From Emcibacteraceae bacterium (GTDB lineage Bacteria > Pseudomonadota > Alphaproteobacteria > Sphingomonadales > Emcibacteraceae): DNA of 64,000 nucleotides. The stretch is from positions 185,693 to 249,692 of the forward strand of contig JAJFIR010000036.1 of the NCBI GenBank assembly GCA_021774795.1. The letters are read 5' to 3'. Each line of letters begins with the position of its first letter. The first letter of the stretch is position 1. Under the pieces are notes generated by a model. It worked only from the letters and a program-made list of their open reading frames with translations. It was not told the origin of the DNA and did not search any database. The position numbers were made by a program, and so were the translations under genes. This document shows, one piece after another, positions 27,824 through 37,715 of this stretch.

Positions 27824-28546
27824 ATGTGGCAAGCACAAATTCTGACACTTTTTCCAGAAATGTTTCCCGGGCCGCTGGGTCATTCCCTCGCCGGCAAGGC
27901 ATTGGAGAATAATTTATGGAGCATAGATGTGATGCAAATTCGCGATCATGCTTTTGATAACCACCGATCGGTGGACGGGACGCCTTCTGGCGGCGGTCCT
28001 GGGATGGTGATGCGGGCAGATGTTATAGGACGTGCCATAGACGCGGCATTGGATAAAATACCGGACGATGCAAATAATGAAGATTGGCCGCTTGTATATT
28101 TATCACCACGTGGCAAAAGATTGGATCAGAATATGGTTCATAATTTTGCAAGAAAAAAAGGAATAACGCTTATTTGTGGACGATTTGAAGGTCTGGATGA
28201 GCGGGTACTGGAAAAGCGCAATATAATCGAGGTTAGCCTCGGCGATTTTGTTTTATCCGGAGGTGAATTAGCGGCGCTGATGCTCATTGATGCGGTGGTA
28301 AGGCTAATTCCCGGCGTCATTGGTGAGCCAGAGACACTTAAAGAGGAAAGTTTTACCAGCGGATTACTGGAATATCCGCAATATACCAGACCCCAAGAAT
28401 GGGAAGGGCTTGAAATACCCGACGTACTGATGTCAGGACATCATGAAAAGATAAGGAAATGGCGCTTAAAAAGTTCAGAAAAACTGACAAAACATAGACG
28501 CCCTGACCTCTGGAAGAAATATAGTCACAATAAAAGTGATGATTGA
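27824..28546 (+). CDS. trmD: tRNA (guanine-N1-)-methyltransferase TrmD
   Basis: SPOUT methyltransferase making m1G37. 240 residues from ATG 27824 (MWQAQILTLFPEMFPGPLGHSL), which has AAGGGAAGG upstream; the frame extends 69 bases into rimM without a good site. The trefoil-knot SAM-binding stretch ICGRFEGLDERV and LGDFVLSGGELAALMLIDAVVRL shortened to GDFVLSGGELAALMLIDA are diagnostic, as is DHRSVDGTPSGGGPGMV in the form HRSVDGTPSGGGPGM. It is in the usual rimM-trmD-rplS order. Confidence 0.95.
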   Translation: MWQAQILTLFPEMFPGPLGHSLAGKALENNLWSIDVMQIRDHAFDNHRSVDGTPSGGGPGMVMRADVIGRAIDAALDKIPDDANNEDWPLVYLSPRGKRLDQNMVHNFARKKGITLICGRFEGLDERVLEKRNIIEVSLGDFVLSGGELAALMLIDAVVRLIPGVIGEPETLKEESFTSGLLEYPQYTRPQEWEGLEIPDVLMSGHHEKIRKWRLKSSEKLTKHRRPDLWKKYSHNKSDD

Positions 28547-28601
28547 TATTGAATTATGGTTCAAAGTTGTTTAAAAGAGCCGCCGTACAAGGAAAAATAT
28601 T

Positions 28602-28982
28602 ATGAATATAATTGAAAAAATTGAAAACGAGCAAATGGCTCAACTTACGGAGGGCAAAACCATTCCAGAGTTTGCTCCTGGTGATACTTTGAAAATCAAT
28701 GTGAAGGTTGTTGAGGGCTCTCGTGAGCGTATTCAGGCTTACGAAGGTGTTTGTATTGCTCGCTCAAACCGTGCATTGAATTCATCATTCACGGTTCGCA
28801 AAATTTCTTATGGTGAAGGTGTTGAACGTGTATTCCCGCTTTATTCACCGAATGTCGATAGCATTGAAGTGATTCGCCGCGGACGTGTTCGTCGCGCGAA
28901 ACTTTACTATCTCCGTGGTCTGCGCGGCAAGAAAGCCCGTATTGCTGAAAAAACGGATTGGCATAAAAAGTCTGCAAATTAA
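28602..28982 (+). CDS. rplS: 50S ribosomal protein L19
   Basis: 126 residues with the L19 signature: [20 protein letters not shown], then [34 protein letters not shown] and [21 protein letters not shown]. It sits at the 30S-50S interface. AAGGA precedes the ATG. It is closed by a terminator at about 29032-29065. Confidence 0.96.
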   Translation: MNIIEKIENEQMAQLTEGKTIPEFAPGDTLKINVKVVEGSRERIQAYEGVCIARSNRALNSSFTVRKISYGEGVERVFPLYSPNVDSIEVIRRGRVRRAKLYYLRGLRGKKARIAEKTDWHKKSAN

Positions 28983-29031
28983 GACCTGACCGTCTAAATA
29001 ATTTCGAGGCTTAATCAAAAGAGCCTTAAGC

Positions 29032-29065
29032 AAAATGAGGCTCAGGAAACGGGGCCTCATTTTTT
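29032..29065 (+). terminator. Intrinsic terminator after rplS
   Basis: AAAATGAGGC pairs with GCCTCATTTT across the loop TCAGGAAACGGG, followed by further T. It separates the ribosomal block from leuC. Confidence 0.85.
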
Positions 29066-29135
29066 GCGTTTATGCGCAGTTATAATAAATGGCTTAAGAT
29101 TATTTGATACCATAATGAAGGACTAGGAAAACCAA

Positions 29136-30542
29136 ATGAGTAATCCACGCACATTATATGATAAGATTTGGGATGCCCATGTTGTTGAAGAACAGCAAAG
29201 CGGCAACAGCCTTATTTATATTGACCGTCATATCATTCATGAAGTCACAAGCCCGCAAGCGTTTGAAGGCTTAAGAGTGGCGGGACGCCCGTTGCGTCGG
29301 CCGGACGCCATCCTTGCCGTTCCCGATCATAATGTTCCGACGACTGCAGACCGCGCGACACGTGTGGATAGTATCGAATCAAAAACACAGCTGGATGCAC
29401 TTGAGCGAAACTGCGCTGAATTTGGTGTGGAATATATCCCGATGATGGATGCGCGCCAGGGTATTGTTCACATTATTGGCCCCGAACAGGGATTTACACT
29501 TCCTGGCACGACAATCGTTTGTGGTGATAGTCACACATCTACCCACGGCGCGTTTGGGGCACTAGCCTTCGGAATTGGCACTTCCGAAGTCGAACATGTT
29601 ATGGCGACCCAGACACTTATACTAAAACGTTCAAAGAATTTACGTATTGATCTGTCGGGCGATCTGGGTCTCGGTGTTACGGCGAAAGACGTAGCCTTGG
29701 CTATTATAGGGACTATCGGAACCGCTGGCGGTACTGGATCGGTAATAGAATTTACAGGTTCAACGTTTCGTGATCTTTCAATGGAAGGGCGCATGACCGT
29801 ATGTAATATGGCGATCGAAGCAGGTGCGCGCGCAGGCCTTATTGAGCCTGACGAGAAAACGTATGAATATGTAAAAGGAAAACCAAAAGCGCCAAAGGGA
29901 GCCGCTTTTGAAATGGCAGTGAATTATTGGAACAGCTTAAAATCTGATGAAGGGGCAAAATATGATAAAGAAATCTTCATTGATGTCGCTGATATCGTCC
30001 CGCAAGTAACTTGGGGCACGAGCCCGGAAGATGTATTGCCAATTACCGGCGTCGTACCCGGTGCTGATAATATTAGTGATCCTGAACAAAAAGCATCTAT
30101 TGAACGGGCGTTACATTATATGGGTCTTAAACCGGGCGAGAAACTCACCGATTTAAAAGTTGATAAAGTGTTCATTGGATCATGTACTAATGGCCGTATC
30201 GAAGATATGCGGGCCGTAGCAGAAGTTGTTAAGGGACGCAAAGTTGCTGATACGGTTGATGCCTTGATTGTGCCGGGAAGTGGTCTTGTCAGACTTCAAG
30301 CTGAAGAAGAAGGTCTTGATAAAATTTTCATTGAAGCCGGATTTGACTGGCGAGAGCCGGGCTGCTCGATGTGTCTGGGAATGAATGCTGACAGGTTAAA
30401 ACCTGGTGAGCGATGCGCATCCACATCCAACAGAAATTTTGAAGGCCGCCAGGGACCAAGCAGCCGCACACATCTGGTTAGTCCGGCGATGGCTGCTGCT
30501 GCTGCTATTACTGGCCAGCTAACCGACATCAGGGAGCTTTAA
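29136..30542 (+). CDS. leuC: 3-isopropylmalate dehydratase large subunit
   Basis: [4Fe-4S] aconitase-family subunit that isomerises 2- to 3-isopropylmalate with LeuD in leucine synthesis. 468 residues, normal. [21 protein letters not shown] shortened to [20 protein letters not shown], then FIGSCTNGR (first cluster Cys) and [11 protein letters not shown] (the other two) are present. leuD starts one base after its stop. leuA is not in the window. Confidence 0.96.
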   Translation: MSNPRTLYDKIWDAHVVEEQQSGNSLIYIDRHIIHEVTSPQAFEGLRVAGRPLRRPDAILAVPDHNVPTTADRATRVDSIESKTQLDALERNCAEFGVEYIPMMDARQGIVHIIGPEQGFTLPGTTIVCGDSHTSTHGAFGALAFGIGTSEVEHVMATQTLILKRSKNLRIDLSGDLGLGVTAKDVALAIIGTIGTAGGTGSVIEFTGSTFRDLSMEGRMTVCNMAIEAGARAGLIEPDEKTYEYVKGKPKAPKGAAFEMAVNYWNSLKSDEGAKYDKEIFIDVADIVPQVTWGTSPEDVLPITGVVPGADNISDPEQKASIERALHYMGLKPGEKLTDLKVDKVFIGSCTNGRIEDMRAVAEVVKGRKVADTVDALIVPGSGLVRLQAEEEGLDKIFIEAGFDWREPGCSMCLGMNADRLKPGERCASTSNRNFEGRQGPSSRTHLVSPAMAAAAAITGQLTDIREL

Positions 30543-30543
30543 A

Positions 30544-31155
30544 ATGGATAAATTCACCAGTATTCGTGCCGTAGCGGCACCGCTTCCGATGATTAATGTT
30601 GATACGGATATGATCATCCCGCAGGAACATCTTAAAACCATTGCGCGGTCTGGTCTGGGTAAGTATGCGTTTTCTAACATTCGTTACAACGATGACGGCT
30701 CGGAAAACGCAGATTTTATATTAAATCAACCCGCTTACCGTAGCGCGGAAATTCTTATTGCAGGGGAAAACTTTGGCTGTGGCTCAAGCCGCGAACATGC
30801 GCCGTGGGCGTTAATGGATTTAGGCTTAAAATGTGTCATTGCCCCTAGTTTTGCTGACATTTTCTACGGAAATTGCTTCAAGAATGGTTTGCTGCCAATA
30901 AAATTACCGCAGCCTATTATTGATGAATTAATGAAAGATGCAGAGCGCGGCGCAAACGCAATTTTTACAGTTGATCTGGAAAATTTAGAAATTACCCGTC
31001 CTGACGGCGATGTGATTAAATTTGAAATTGATGGTTTTCGCCAACATTGTTTAATCAATGGCCTGGACGATATTGGTCTTACAATTGAAAAAGATGAAAA
31101 AATATCAATTTTTGAAGATCAACAAAAAGCACAGCAACCCTGGTTGTATAAATAA
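30544..31155 (+). CDS. leuD: 3-isopropylmalate dehydratase small subunit
   Basis: Swivel-domain subunit, 203 residues. [20 protein letters not shown] and [19 protein letters not shown] are the substrate-recognition and active-site loops. C-terminal [15 protein letters not shown] is typical of the 200-residue proteobacterial form. It follows leuC by one base, and leuB begins 22 bases later: an operon. Confidence 0.96.
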   Translation: MDKFTSIRAVAAPLPMINVDTDMIIPQEHLKTIARSGLGKYAFSNIRYNDDGSENADFILNQPAYRSAEILIAGENFGCGSSREHAPWALMDLGLKCVIAPSFADIFYGNCFKNGLLPIKLPQPIIDELMKDAERGANAIFTVDLENLEITRPDGDVIKFEIDGFRQHCLINGLDDIGLTIEKDEKISIFEDQQKAQQPWLYK

Positions 31156-31177
31156 GCTTTATAAGTAGAGAAATAAA

Positions 31178-32275
31178 ATGACCAAAAACTATAGTATGTT
31201 AATCCTGCCGGGTGACGGCATTGGCCCGGAAGTCATGGACGAAGTGAAACGTGTTATCGAATGGCTGGGCGAAAACCGCGGGCTTAACTTTGATATTTCC
31301 GAAGATCATGTAGGCGGTAAAGCCTACGATGTATACGGTAAACCTCTTAGTGATGAGGCACTCGCTAAAGCGAAAGAAGTTGATGCGGTAATGTTTGGTG
31401 CAGTTGGCGGACCAAAATGGGCCGGTGTCGATTATGATAAGCGTCCTGAAGCAGGGCTTTTGACATTACGCAAAGAACTTAATCTTTTTGCCAATCTTCG
31501 CCCGGCCATGTGTTTTGAACCGCTTGTTGACGCATCAAGCTTAAAGCCAGAACTGGTCAGCGGGCTTGATATTATGATCTTACGCGAACTTACGGGCGGC
31601 GTATATTTTGGTGAGCCGCGCGGCATAGAAGACCTTAGCAACGGGCAGCGCCGGGGCGTTAACACGCAAGTTTATGAAACATATGAAATTCACCGCATTG
31701 CTCATGTAGCGTTTGATCTGGCCGCTAAGCGAAATGGCCTCGTGACATCGGTTGAAAAATCGAATGTTATGGAAAGTGGATTATTGTGGCGCGAAGAAGT
31801 TGAAATAATTGCCAAGGATTATCCCGATATTAAACTTGAACATATGCTTGCTGATAACTGCGGTATGCAGCTCGTGCGCACACCGAAACAGTTTGATGTG
31901 ATTGTTACTGATAACCTGTTCGGCGATATGTTAAGCGATGTTGCGGCAATGCTCACAGGCTCGCTTGGCATGCTGCCTTCGGCATCGTTAGGTGAAGTGG
32001 GCAAAGGGGCTCTTTATGAACCCGTTCACGGCAGTGCGCCGGATATTGCCGGGCAGGGTAAAGCCAACCCGATCGCAACAATTTTAAGTTTTGCCATGGC
32101 CCTTCGGTATTCTTATGATTGCGCCGATGAAGCAAAGCTTATTGAAGACGCGGTAAATGATGTGCTCGCCGATGACGTCCGAACGGCAGACATCCATCAG
32201 GACGGTAAAATGCTCGTTTCAACAACGGAAATGGGCGATCATATTTTAAACGCATTAACAAAGTTAAATAGTTAA
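31178..32275 (+). CDS. leuB: 3-isopropylmalate dehydrogenase
   Basis: NAD-dependent oxidative decarboxylation of 3-isopropylmalate. 365 residues. [11 protein letters not shown] at the N-terminus, [13 protein letters not shown] (Tyr of the active site), the [11 protein letters not shown] lysine and [20 protein letters not shown] are diagnostic, and [18 protein letters not shown] binds NAD. Third gene in leuCDB; asd follows after 17 bases. Confidence 0.96.
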   Translation: MTKNYSMLILPGDGIGPEVMDEVKRVIEWLGENRGLNFDISEDHVGGKAYDVYGKPLSDEALAKAKEVDAVMFGAVGGPKWAGVDYDKRPEAGLLTLRKELNLFANLRPAMCFEPLVDASSLKPELVSGLDIMILRELTGGVYFGEPRGIEDLSNGQRRGVNTQVYETYEIHRIAHVAFDLAAKRNGLVTSVEKSNVMESGLLWREEVEIIAKDYPDIKLEHMLADNCGMQLVRTPKQFDVIVTDNLFGDMLSDVAAMLTGSLGMLPSASLGEVGKGALYEPVHGSAPDIAGQGKANPIATILSFAMALRYSYDCADEAKLIEDAVNDVLADDVRTADIHQDGKMLVSTTEMGDHILNALTKLNS

Positions 32276-32292
32276 AATCATTGGAGAAAACA

Positions 32293-33333
32293 ATGTCCTA
32301 TAAAGTGGCCGTCGTGGGAGCGACTGGCAATGTTGGCCGTGAAATGCTCAATATTCTGCATGAACGCCAATTTCCTGTTTCAGAAGTTGTGGCCCTCGCG
32401 TCTCGTCGTTCAGTTGGTCATGAAGTTACTTTTGGTGACACGACGATTAAGTGCAAGAACCTTGACGATTATGATTTTACGGGTACGGATATTGCGCTAA
32501 TGTCTGCTGGTGGGTCTGTCTCTGCCAAATGGGGTGAGAAAATAGGTAAAACCGGCTGTGTGGTTATTGATAACAGTTCCCATTTTCGAATGGACCCTGA
32601 TGTACCGCTGATTGTGCCAGAAGTAAATCCGGGTGCTATATCCGGCTACACTAAAAAGAATATCATCGCCAATCCAAATTGTTCTACGGCACAAACGGTT
32701 GTGGCACTTAAGCCGCTTCATGACGCTGCGGTTATCAAACGCTGTGTGGTTTCCACATATCAGTCTGTTTCCGGAAGCGGTAAAGACGCTATGGAGGAAC
32801 TATGGTCGCAAACACGGGCTATTTTCGTTAACGACCAAGTGGAAACAAATATTTACCCAAAACAAATCGCCTTCAATGTGATCCCGCACATAGATGTGTT
32901 TATGGATAATGGGGATACAAAAGAAGAATGGAAAATGGTCGCCGAAACCGGTAAAATTCTTGATCCGGATATTCGCGTAACCGCAACTTGTGTTCGCGTT
33001 CCGGTATTTATCAGCCATTCTGAAAGCATTAATCTTGAATTTACCCGCGAAATGACCCCGGCGCGTGCCCGTGAAATTCTTCGAGAATCACCGGGTATTA
33101 TGGTCGTCGATAAGCATGAAGACGGCGGATATATCACGCCGATTGATGCGGCGGGTGAATTCGCTACCTACATCAGCCGTATTCGCAAAGATGAAACCGT
33201 AAAGCGCGGCCTTAATCTTTGGTGTGTGTCCGATAACCTGCTCAAAGGAGCTGCCCTTAACGCCATTCAAGTTGCCGAACTTCTTTGCAGGGAATATTTA
33301 GGTAAATTGAAGCTAATTAATTCTGAGATGTAA
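32293..33333 (+). CDS. asd: Aspartate-semialdehyde dehydrogenase
   Basis: Reduces aspartyl phosphate to aspartate semialdehyde for lysine, threonine, methionine and peptidoglycan precursors. About 346 residues from ATG 32293, with TTGGAGA upstream (an in-frame TTG at 32281 is part of that site). NADP fold VAVVGATGNVGREML, catalytic Cys in ANPNCSTAQ, Gln in STYQSVSGSGK and His in VPVFISHSESI are visible. It is the last gene of the leu operon and ends at a strong hairpin. Confidence 0.95.
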   Translation: MSYKVAVVGATGNVGREMLNILHERQFPVSEVVALASRRSVGHEVTFGDTTIKCKNLDDYDFTGTDIALMSAGGSVSAKWGEKIGKTGCVVIDNSSHFRMDPDVPLIVPEVNPGAISGYTKKNIIANPNCSTAQTVVALKPLHDAAVIKRCVVSTYQSVSGSGKDAMEELWSQTRAIFVNDQVETNIYPKQIAFNVIPHIDVFMDNGDTKEEWKMVAETGKILDPDIRVTATCVRVPVFISHSESINLEFTREMTPARAREILRESPGIMVVDKHEDGGYITPIDAAGEFATYISRIRKDETVKRGLNLWCVSDNLLKGAALNAIQVAELLCREYLGKLKLINSEM

Positions 33334-33341
33334 AAAATTAA

Positions 33342-33365
33342 GGCCAGTTGATCAGCTGGCTTTTA
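33342..33365 (+). terminator. Intrinsic terminator after asd
   Basis: GCCAG-TTGATCAG-CTGGC followed by TTTTATT. The whole stretch GCCAGTTGATCAGCTGGC is a near-perfect palindrome with one G-T pair. Its T-run overlaps the last codons of the convergent protease gene. Confidence 0.75.
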
Positions 33366-34163
33366 TTGTATTATGTCAAATCCACCCTTAACGCCAAATG
33401 ATATGATATTATTAATATGTTCTTGTTTCCAAACAATACCTAGTTGCATTTCTTGTAAATCATCTCCAGTATATCTACCTGAATAAACACCCAGAAATTT
33501 AGAATGGACGCCGGGCCTTAATACTAATTCGCCATCAATATTCGAACATATTCCTAATTGCCGTGCAATCACAGGGGCACCAGACATTCCTTCTCTTGTA
33601 GCACAGTCTATCAAGAACACTTCATCTTGATTATTGAGGGGATAGTTGGGTTCAGATGCGATTGATGCTTTCTTCCAAACAGGAATATTATGCTGTTTTG
33701 TTTGGTTTCGAGGATAGCCTAATACAAAGACATCGATTCCTACTGCGACATCTAGATCGCCGGTCACTCCGCTTGACAAGTTAACAACCCCATTGGCAAA
33801 TTTTGACTTATCAATATTCAACTTGAGAACGGCTACATCCACTTTCTGCCCAAAATCCTTCTCTTGTAACCACGAATTTTGATCTTGCTCATTAATCAGC
33901 AGCTCGGAATGAGAATAGCAGTCATTTAGGAAGTTTTCTGTCCTAATGAGAGGAAAAGACAATGAGTGAGGTATCGCACCCGAAGAATGGCGGGGTTGAC
34001 CCGTTTGTGAATCCCGCCCAGACAAAACGTGCCAATTGGTTACTAGATATATATTGTTTCCGTAACTGTAGAAAAATCCCGTTGCGTTAGCGAGACACTG
34101 CCCAGTACTCGAGAGAATTTCAAGTGGTACAACTGAAACCGAATATCGATCTATGGTATTCAA
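33363..34163 (-). CDS. Trypsin-like serine protease domain protein
   Basis: 266 residues with a chymotrypsin-fold triad in order: His in YLVTNWHVLSG (about residue 42), Asp in KVDVAVLKL (about 110) and Ser in REGMSGAPVIA (about 192). There is no signal peptide, so it is predicted cytoplasmic. The start is TTG at 34163, with AGGGG 8 bases upstream inside the end of sdhB; the gene begins 5 bases after the sdhB stop, suggesting cotranscription with sdhCDAB. Its composition looks more AT-rich than the sdh genes. The target is unknown; it is not DegP-like, since no PDZ domain is seen. Confidence 0.8.
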   Translation of the reverse strand: MNTIDRYSVSVVPLEILSSTGQCLANATGFFYSYGNNIYLVTNWHVLSGRDSQTGQPRHSSGAIPHSLSFPLIRTENFLNDCYSHSELLINEQDQNSWLQEKDFGQKVDVAVLKLNIDKSKFANGVVNLSSGVTGDLDVAVGIDVFVLGYPRNQTKQHNIPVWKKASIASEPNYPLNNQDEVFLIDCATREGMSGAPVIARQLGICSNIDGELVLRPGVHSKFLGVYSGRYTGDDLQEMQLGIVWKQEHINNIISFGVKGGFDIIQ

Positions 34164-34168
34164 TTCAC

Positions 34169-34951
34169 TTACCCCTGACGTTCGATCATCATCTTTTTAA
34201 TCTCGCCAATCGCCTTGGCCGGGTTAAGGCCTTTCGGGCAGGTGTTGGTACAGTTCATAATCGTATGACAGCGGTAAAGGCGGAATGGGTCTTCAAGATC
34301 ATCAAGTCTTTCGCCGGTATTTTCATCGCGACTATCCACAAGCCATCTATAAGCTTGAAGCAGCACTGCGGGGCCAAGGTATTTATCACTATTCCACCAA
34401 TAACTGGGGCAGCTGGTTGAGCAACAGGCGCAAAGCACACATTCATAAAGTCCGTCGAGCTTTTCGCGGTCTTCGGTGCTTTGAAGTCGCTCAGTTCCGG
34501 ATGGGGTCGGTGTCTGTGTTTGCATCCACGGTTTAATGGAGGCGTACTGTGCGTAAAAATTGGTAAGGTCCGGTACTAAATCTTTCACGACATCCAAATG
34601 TGGAAGCGGATATATATTCACATCGCCTTTATATGCGGCAATATCAATGGTACAGGCAAGCGTATTTTTACCGCCAATATTCATGGCGCATGAACCACAA
34701 ACACCTTCGCGGCAAGACCGACGAAAAGTGAGAGTGGGGTCAATTTCATTTTTAATTTTGATCAGCGCATCCAGCACCATCGGTCCGCATTTATCAAGAT
34801 CAACTTCATAAGTATCGATACGCGGGTTTTCACCGTCATCTTCGTTCCAACGATAAATGTTAAACCGTTTGATGTTGGTTGCGCCTTTTTCGGCGGCCCA
34901 TATTTTCCCCTTTTTATAAGTGGAGTTTTTGGGAAGTCTAAATTCAGCCAT
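34169..34951 (-). CDS. sdhB: Succinate dehydrogenase iron-sulfur subunit
   Basis: Electron-transfer subunit of complex II, 260 residues. Three clusters are visible: [2Fe-2S] [21 protein letters not shown] (shown in full form near residues 75-95, given here only by its Cys spacing C-x4-C-x2-C-x11-C), [4Fe-4S] [16 protein letters not shown] and [3Fe-4S] [17 protein letters not shown]. It follows sdhA by 17 bases on the minus strand. Confidence 0.96.
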   Translation of the reverse strand: MAEFRLPKNSTYKKGKIWAAEKGATNIKRFNIYRWNEDDGENPRIDTYEVDLDKCGPMVLDALIKIKNEIDPTLTFRRSCREGVCGSCAMNIGGKNTLACTIDIAAYKGDVNIYPLPHLDVVKDLVPDLTNFYAQYASIKPWMQTQTPTPSGTERLQSTEDREKLDGLYECVLCACCSTSCPSYWWNSDKYLGPAVLLQAYRWLVDSRDENTGERLDDLEDPFRLYRCHTIMNCTNTCPKGLNPAKAIGEIKKMMIERQG

Positions 34952-34968
34952 TGTATAATTCCCTTCCC

Positions 34969-36756
34969 TTAATAGACACGGGGTTTTGGTTTAATATAGT
35001 CAACTTCGTCGCTCAGCGTATAATCATGAACGGGACGGTAACTAATGTCGACTTTTCCTTTATCAAGATGGGCGATGGTGTGTTTCATCCACTCTTCATC
35101 ATTGCGGTCCGGAAAGTCTTCATGCATATGCGCACCGCGGCTTTCCGTGCGGTTTGCCGCGCAGTGCATGGTTGCCTGTGCTTGCCCCATAAGATTATCA
35201 AGCTCCAAAGCTTCAATAAGGTCACTGTTCCAAACCAGCGAGCGGTCAAAAGTTTTAATGTCCGGCATCAAATTCGCCACATCGTCAATTTTGGTTTTAC
35301 CCTCTTCAAGAATTTCTGTGGTTCTAAACACAGCACAGTTTTCCTGCATTGTGCGCTGCATTTTATCGCGTATATGTGCGGTAGAAAGTTCGCCGTCCGC
35401 ATATCGAACAGCATCTAACCTACCAAGGGCCATATCGGCATGATCCGCAGATAAAGCTGTATGTGATTGGCCAGTGGTTACAACATCAGCAACTCGTTGC
35501 GCTGCCGCGCGGCCAAATACCACAAGGTCAATGAGTGAATTTGAACCAAGACGATTTGCCCCGTGCACTGATACACACGCCGCTTCACCAATAGCCATCA
35601 GGCCGGGGACAATGCGGTCAGGGTCTTCGTCGGATGGGTTAAGAACTTCGCCGTGATAATTGGTTGGAATACCGCCCATGTTATAGTGAACCGTTGGCAG
35701 AACCGGAATGGGTTCTTTGTTTACATCAACACCGGCAAAAATTTTCGCTGATTCAGAGATTCCCGGCAGGCGTTCATGAAGAATATCGGCGTCCAAATGA
35801 TCAAGATGAAGATATATATGATCGCCATGTTCGCCGACACCGCGACCTTCGCGAATTTCATATGACATGGAACGTGATACCACATCCCGTGACGCCAGAT
35901 CTTTTGCAGAAGGTGCATAACGTTCCATAAAACGCTCACCTTCCGAATTAACGAGATAGCCGCCTTCGCCGCGGGCACCTTCGGTAATCAGTACCCCTGC
36001 GCCATAAACCCCGGTTGGATGGAACTGCACAAACTCAAGATCCTGAAGCGGAAGTCCGGCCCGTTGCACCATACCGCCACCATCACCGGTACAGGTATGT
36101 GCGGATGTCGCGGAAAAGTAAGCACGGCCATACCCGCCAGTAGCAAGTGTCGTTGAATGCGCGCGAAAACGGTGAAGCTTACCCGTATTCATATCAAGGG
36201 CAATGACGCCTTTGCACTCGCCATTTTCCATAATCAGATCGATGGCAAAATATTCCACATAAAAATCTGTGTCATACTTTAGTGACTGTTGATAAAGCGA
36301 ATGGAGCATCGCATGGCCGGTTCTGTCCGCCGCAGCGCATGTGCGCTGCGCCGGCGCGCCTTCGCCAAATTCCGTTGTCATGCCGCCGAACGGACGTTGA
36401 TAAATTCGGCCCTCTTCTGTGCGGCTGAACGGTACGCCAAAATGCTCAAGCTCATAAACCGCTTCCGGCGCCTGACGCACCATATATTCTATGGCGTCCT
36501 GATCACCTAACCAGTCGGAACCTTTAACGGTATCATACATATGCCATTGCCATTTGTCGGGACCCATGTTGCCCAATGAAGCGGCGATACCGCCTTGTGC
36601 CGCAACGGTATGCGAACGTGTTGGAAATACCTTTGATATGCAGGCGGTTTTTAATCCACTTTCCGCGATACCCATCGCGGCGCGAAGTCCGGCACCGCCG
36701 GCCCCCACAACGATCGCATCATATACATGATCTTCTATTTCGTATGATTTGTTCAT
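34969..36756 (-). CDS. sdhA: Succinate dehydrogenase flavoprotein subunit
   Basis: Oxidises succinate to fumarate. 595 residues. FAD Rossmann motif [19 protein letters not shown], the FAD-linking His in [15 protein letters not shown] (about residue 48), the catalytic region [21 protein letters not shown] shortened to [20 protein letters not shown], and the C-terminal [19 protein letters not shown] are present. Third gene of sdhCDAB. Confidence 0.97.
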   Translation of the reverse strand: MNKSYEIEDHVYDAIVVGAGGAGLRAAMGIAESGLKTACISKVFPTRSHTVAAQGGIAASLGNMGPDKWQWHMYDTVKGSDWLGDQDAIEYMVRQAPEAVYELEHFGVPFSRTEEGRIYQRPFGGMTTEFGEGAPAQRTCAAADRTGHAMLHSLYQQSLKYDTDFYVEYFAIDLIMENGECKGVIALDMNTGKLHRFRAHSTTLATGGYGRAYFSATSAHTCTGDGGGMVQRAGLPLQDLEFVQFHPTGVYGAGVLITEGARGEGGYLVNSEGERFMERYAPSAKDLASRDVVSRSMSYEIREGRGVGEHGDHIYLHLDHLDADILHERLPGISESAKIFAGVDVNKEPIPVLPTVHYNMGGIPTNYHGEVLNPSDEDPDRIVPGLMAIGEAACVSVHGANRLGSNSLIDLVVFGRAAAQRVADVVTTGQSHTALSADHADMALGRLDAVRYADGELSTAHIRDKMQRTMQENCAVFRTTEILEEGKTKIDDVANLMPDIKTFDRSLVWNSDLIEALELDNLMGQAQATMHCAANRTESRGAHMHEDFPDRNDEEWMKHTIAHLDKGKVDISYRPVHDYTLSDEVDYIKPKPRVY

Positions 36757-36768
36757 TATGATTAAACC

Positions 36769-37146
36769 TTAAAGCGCAATTTTTAAAATGGAGAATATAG
36801 CCGTAATCGCGATCGCTACACAGCCGAACGTGATCATCATTTGCAAAGCCATTTTAGAGCCTTCAGAATGTATATAATCTTCGACAATAACCTGAAGGCC
36901 AAGTTTTAAATGATAAATACCGGTGATGATAAACAGCGTCATAAGTATGGCGACAACCGGTGAATTCATCCAGTTAATGACAATTTCATAATCTGCTTGG
37001 GTCATTTGCACGATGCTGGACACAAACCAAATTGTAAGGGGGATAAGCGCAACGGCTGTCACTTTTTGCATCCACCAGTGATGGGTACCATTTTTTGCGG
37101 AACCAAGACCGCGAACTTTACCAAGGGGGGAACGTAAGCTCATCAT
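36769..37146 (-). CDS. sdhD: Succinate dehydrogenase membrane anchor SdhD
   Basis: 125 residues, three membrane helices. SAKNGTHHWWMQKVTAVALIPLTIW shortened to GTHHWWMQKVTAVALIP, and YHLKLGLQVIVEDYIH near residue 85, carry the quinone-site and heme-side residues of the SdhD family. It anchors SdhAB and helps bind ubiquinone. Start ATG 37146 or the next ATG at 37143. Confidence 0.92.
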   Translation of the reverse strand: MMSLRSPLGKVRGLGSAKNGTHHWWMQKVTAVALIPLTIWFVSSIVQMTQADYEIVINWMNSPVVAILMTLFIITGIYHLKLGLQVIVEDYIHSEGSKMALQMMITFGCVAIAITAIFSILKIAL

Positions 37147-37152
37147 TTTCTC

Positions 37153-37539
37153 CTAAATCAAACCGTAACCAACGGCCCAGGAAAGGACTGTCAGTATAAT
37201 GGATGAAAATAAAACCAGTTTGCTGGAACGCTGAGTATCTTCGAGTTCGAAACCTTTACCCATATCCCAAAATAAATGACGAATACCGTTACATAAATGT
37301 AGTGTCAGTGAAAAAGTAAACGCAAACAAAACCGCTTTACCGATGATGCTGCTCATGACCATTCGAAATTGATCATAGGCATCAGGACCTGAAGCAACAG
37401 CGATAATCCACCATGTAACAAGTAGCGCGCCACCACCGAGAGCAACGCCGGTTGCCCGGTGCAAAATGGACAAAGCCATCTCGAGACTCCATGAATATAC
37501 CTGTAGATGCGGTGAGGTTGGCCGCTTGGTGTGAGACAT
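37153..37539 (-). CDS. sdhC: Succinate dehydrogenase cytochrome b556 subunit SdhC
   Basis: 128 residues, three helices. RPTSPHLQVYSWSLEMALSI and LHRATGVALGGG hold the family's quinone-site Ser/His region, and LTLHLCNGIRHLFWDMG carries the heme b His (about residue 85). First gene of sdhCDAB. GGGAGG-like bases (CTCCCTCC on the plus strand, 37547-37554) lie just upstream of the ATG. Confidence 0.94.
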   Translation of the reverse strand: MSHTKRPTSPHLQVYSWSLEMALSILHRATGVALGGGALLVTWWIIAVASGPDAYDQFRMVMSSIIGKAVLFAFTFSLTLHLCNGIRHLFWDMGKGFELEDTQRSSKLVLFSSIILTVLSWAVGYGLI

Positions 37540-37715
37540 CTGCTACTCCCTCCTGAGAATTGATTTAAGGAGGAATAAACCTCCCCTTCTTAATCGTTTT
37601 TACCATAATGAGGACATAGAGCAAGTTATTACCTTAATAAATAAGAACAATTATAATTTTTCTTATATTTGGTACTGGTTTATGTGTATATTTTAGAAAA
37701 AGCAGGTGAGACGAT

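Noticed and set aside
29066..29135. Leucine leader peptide or T-box ahead of leuC
   Set aside because: No short frame with repeated Leu codons and no T-box-like sequence were seen in the 70 bases between the rplS terminator and leuC.
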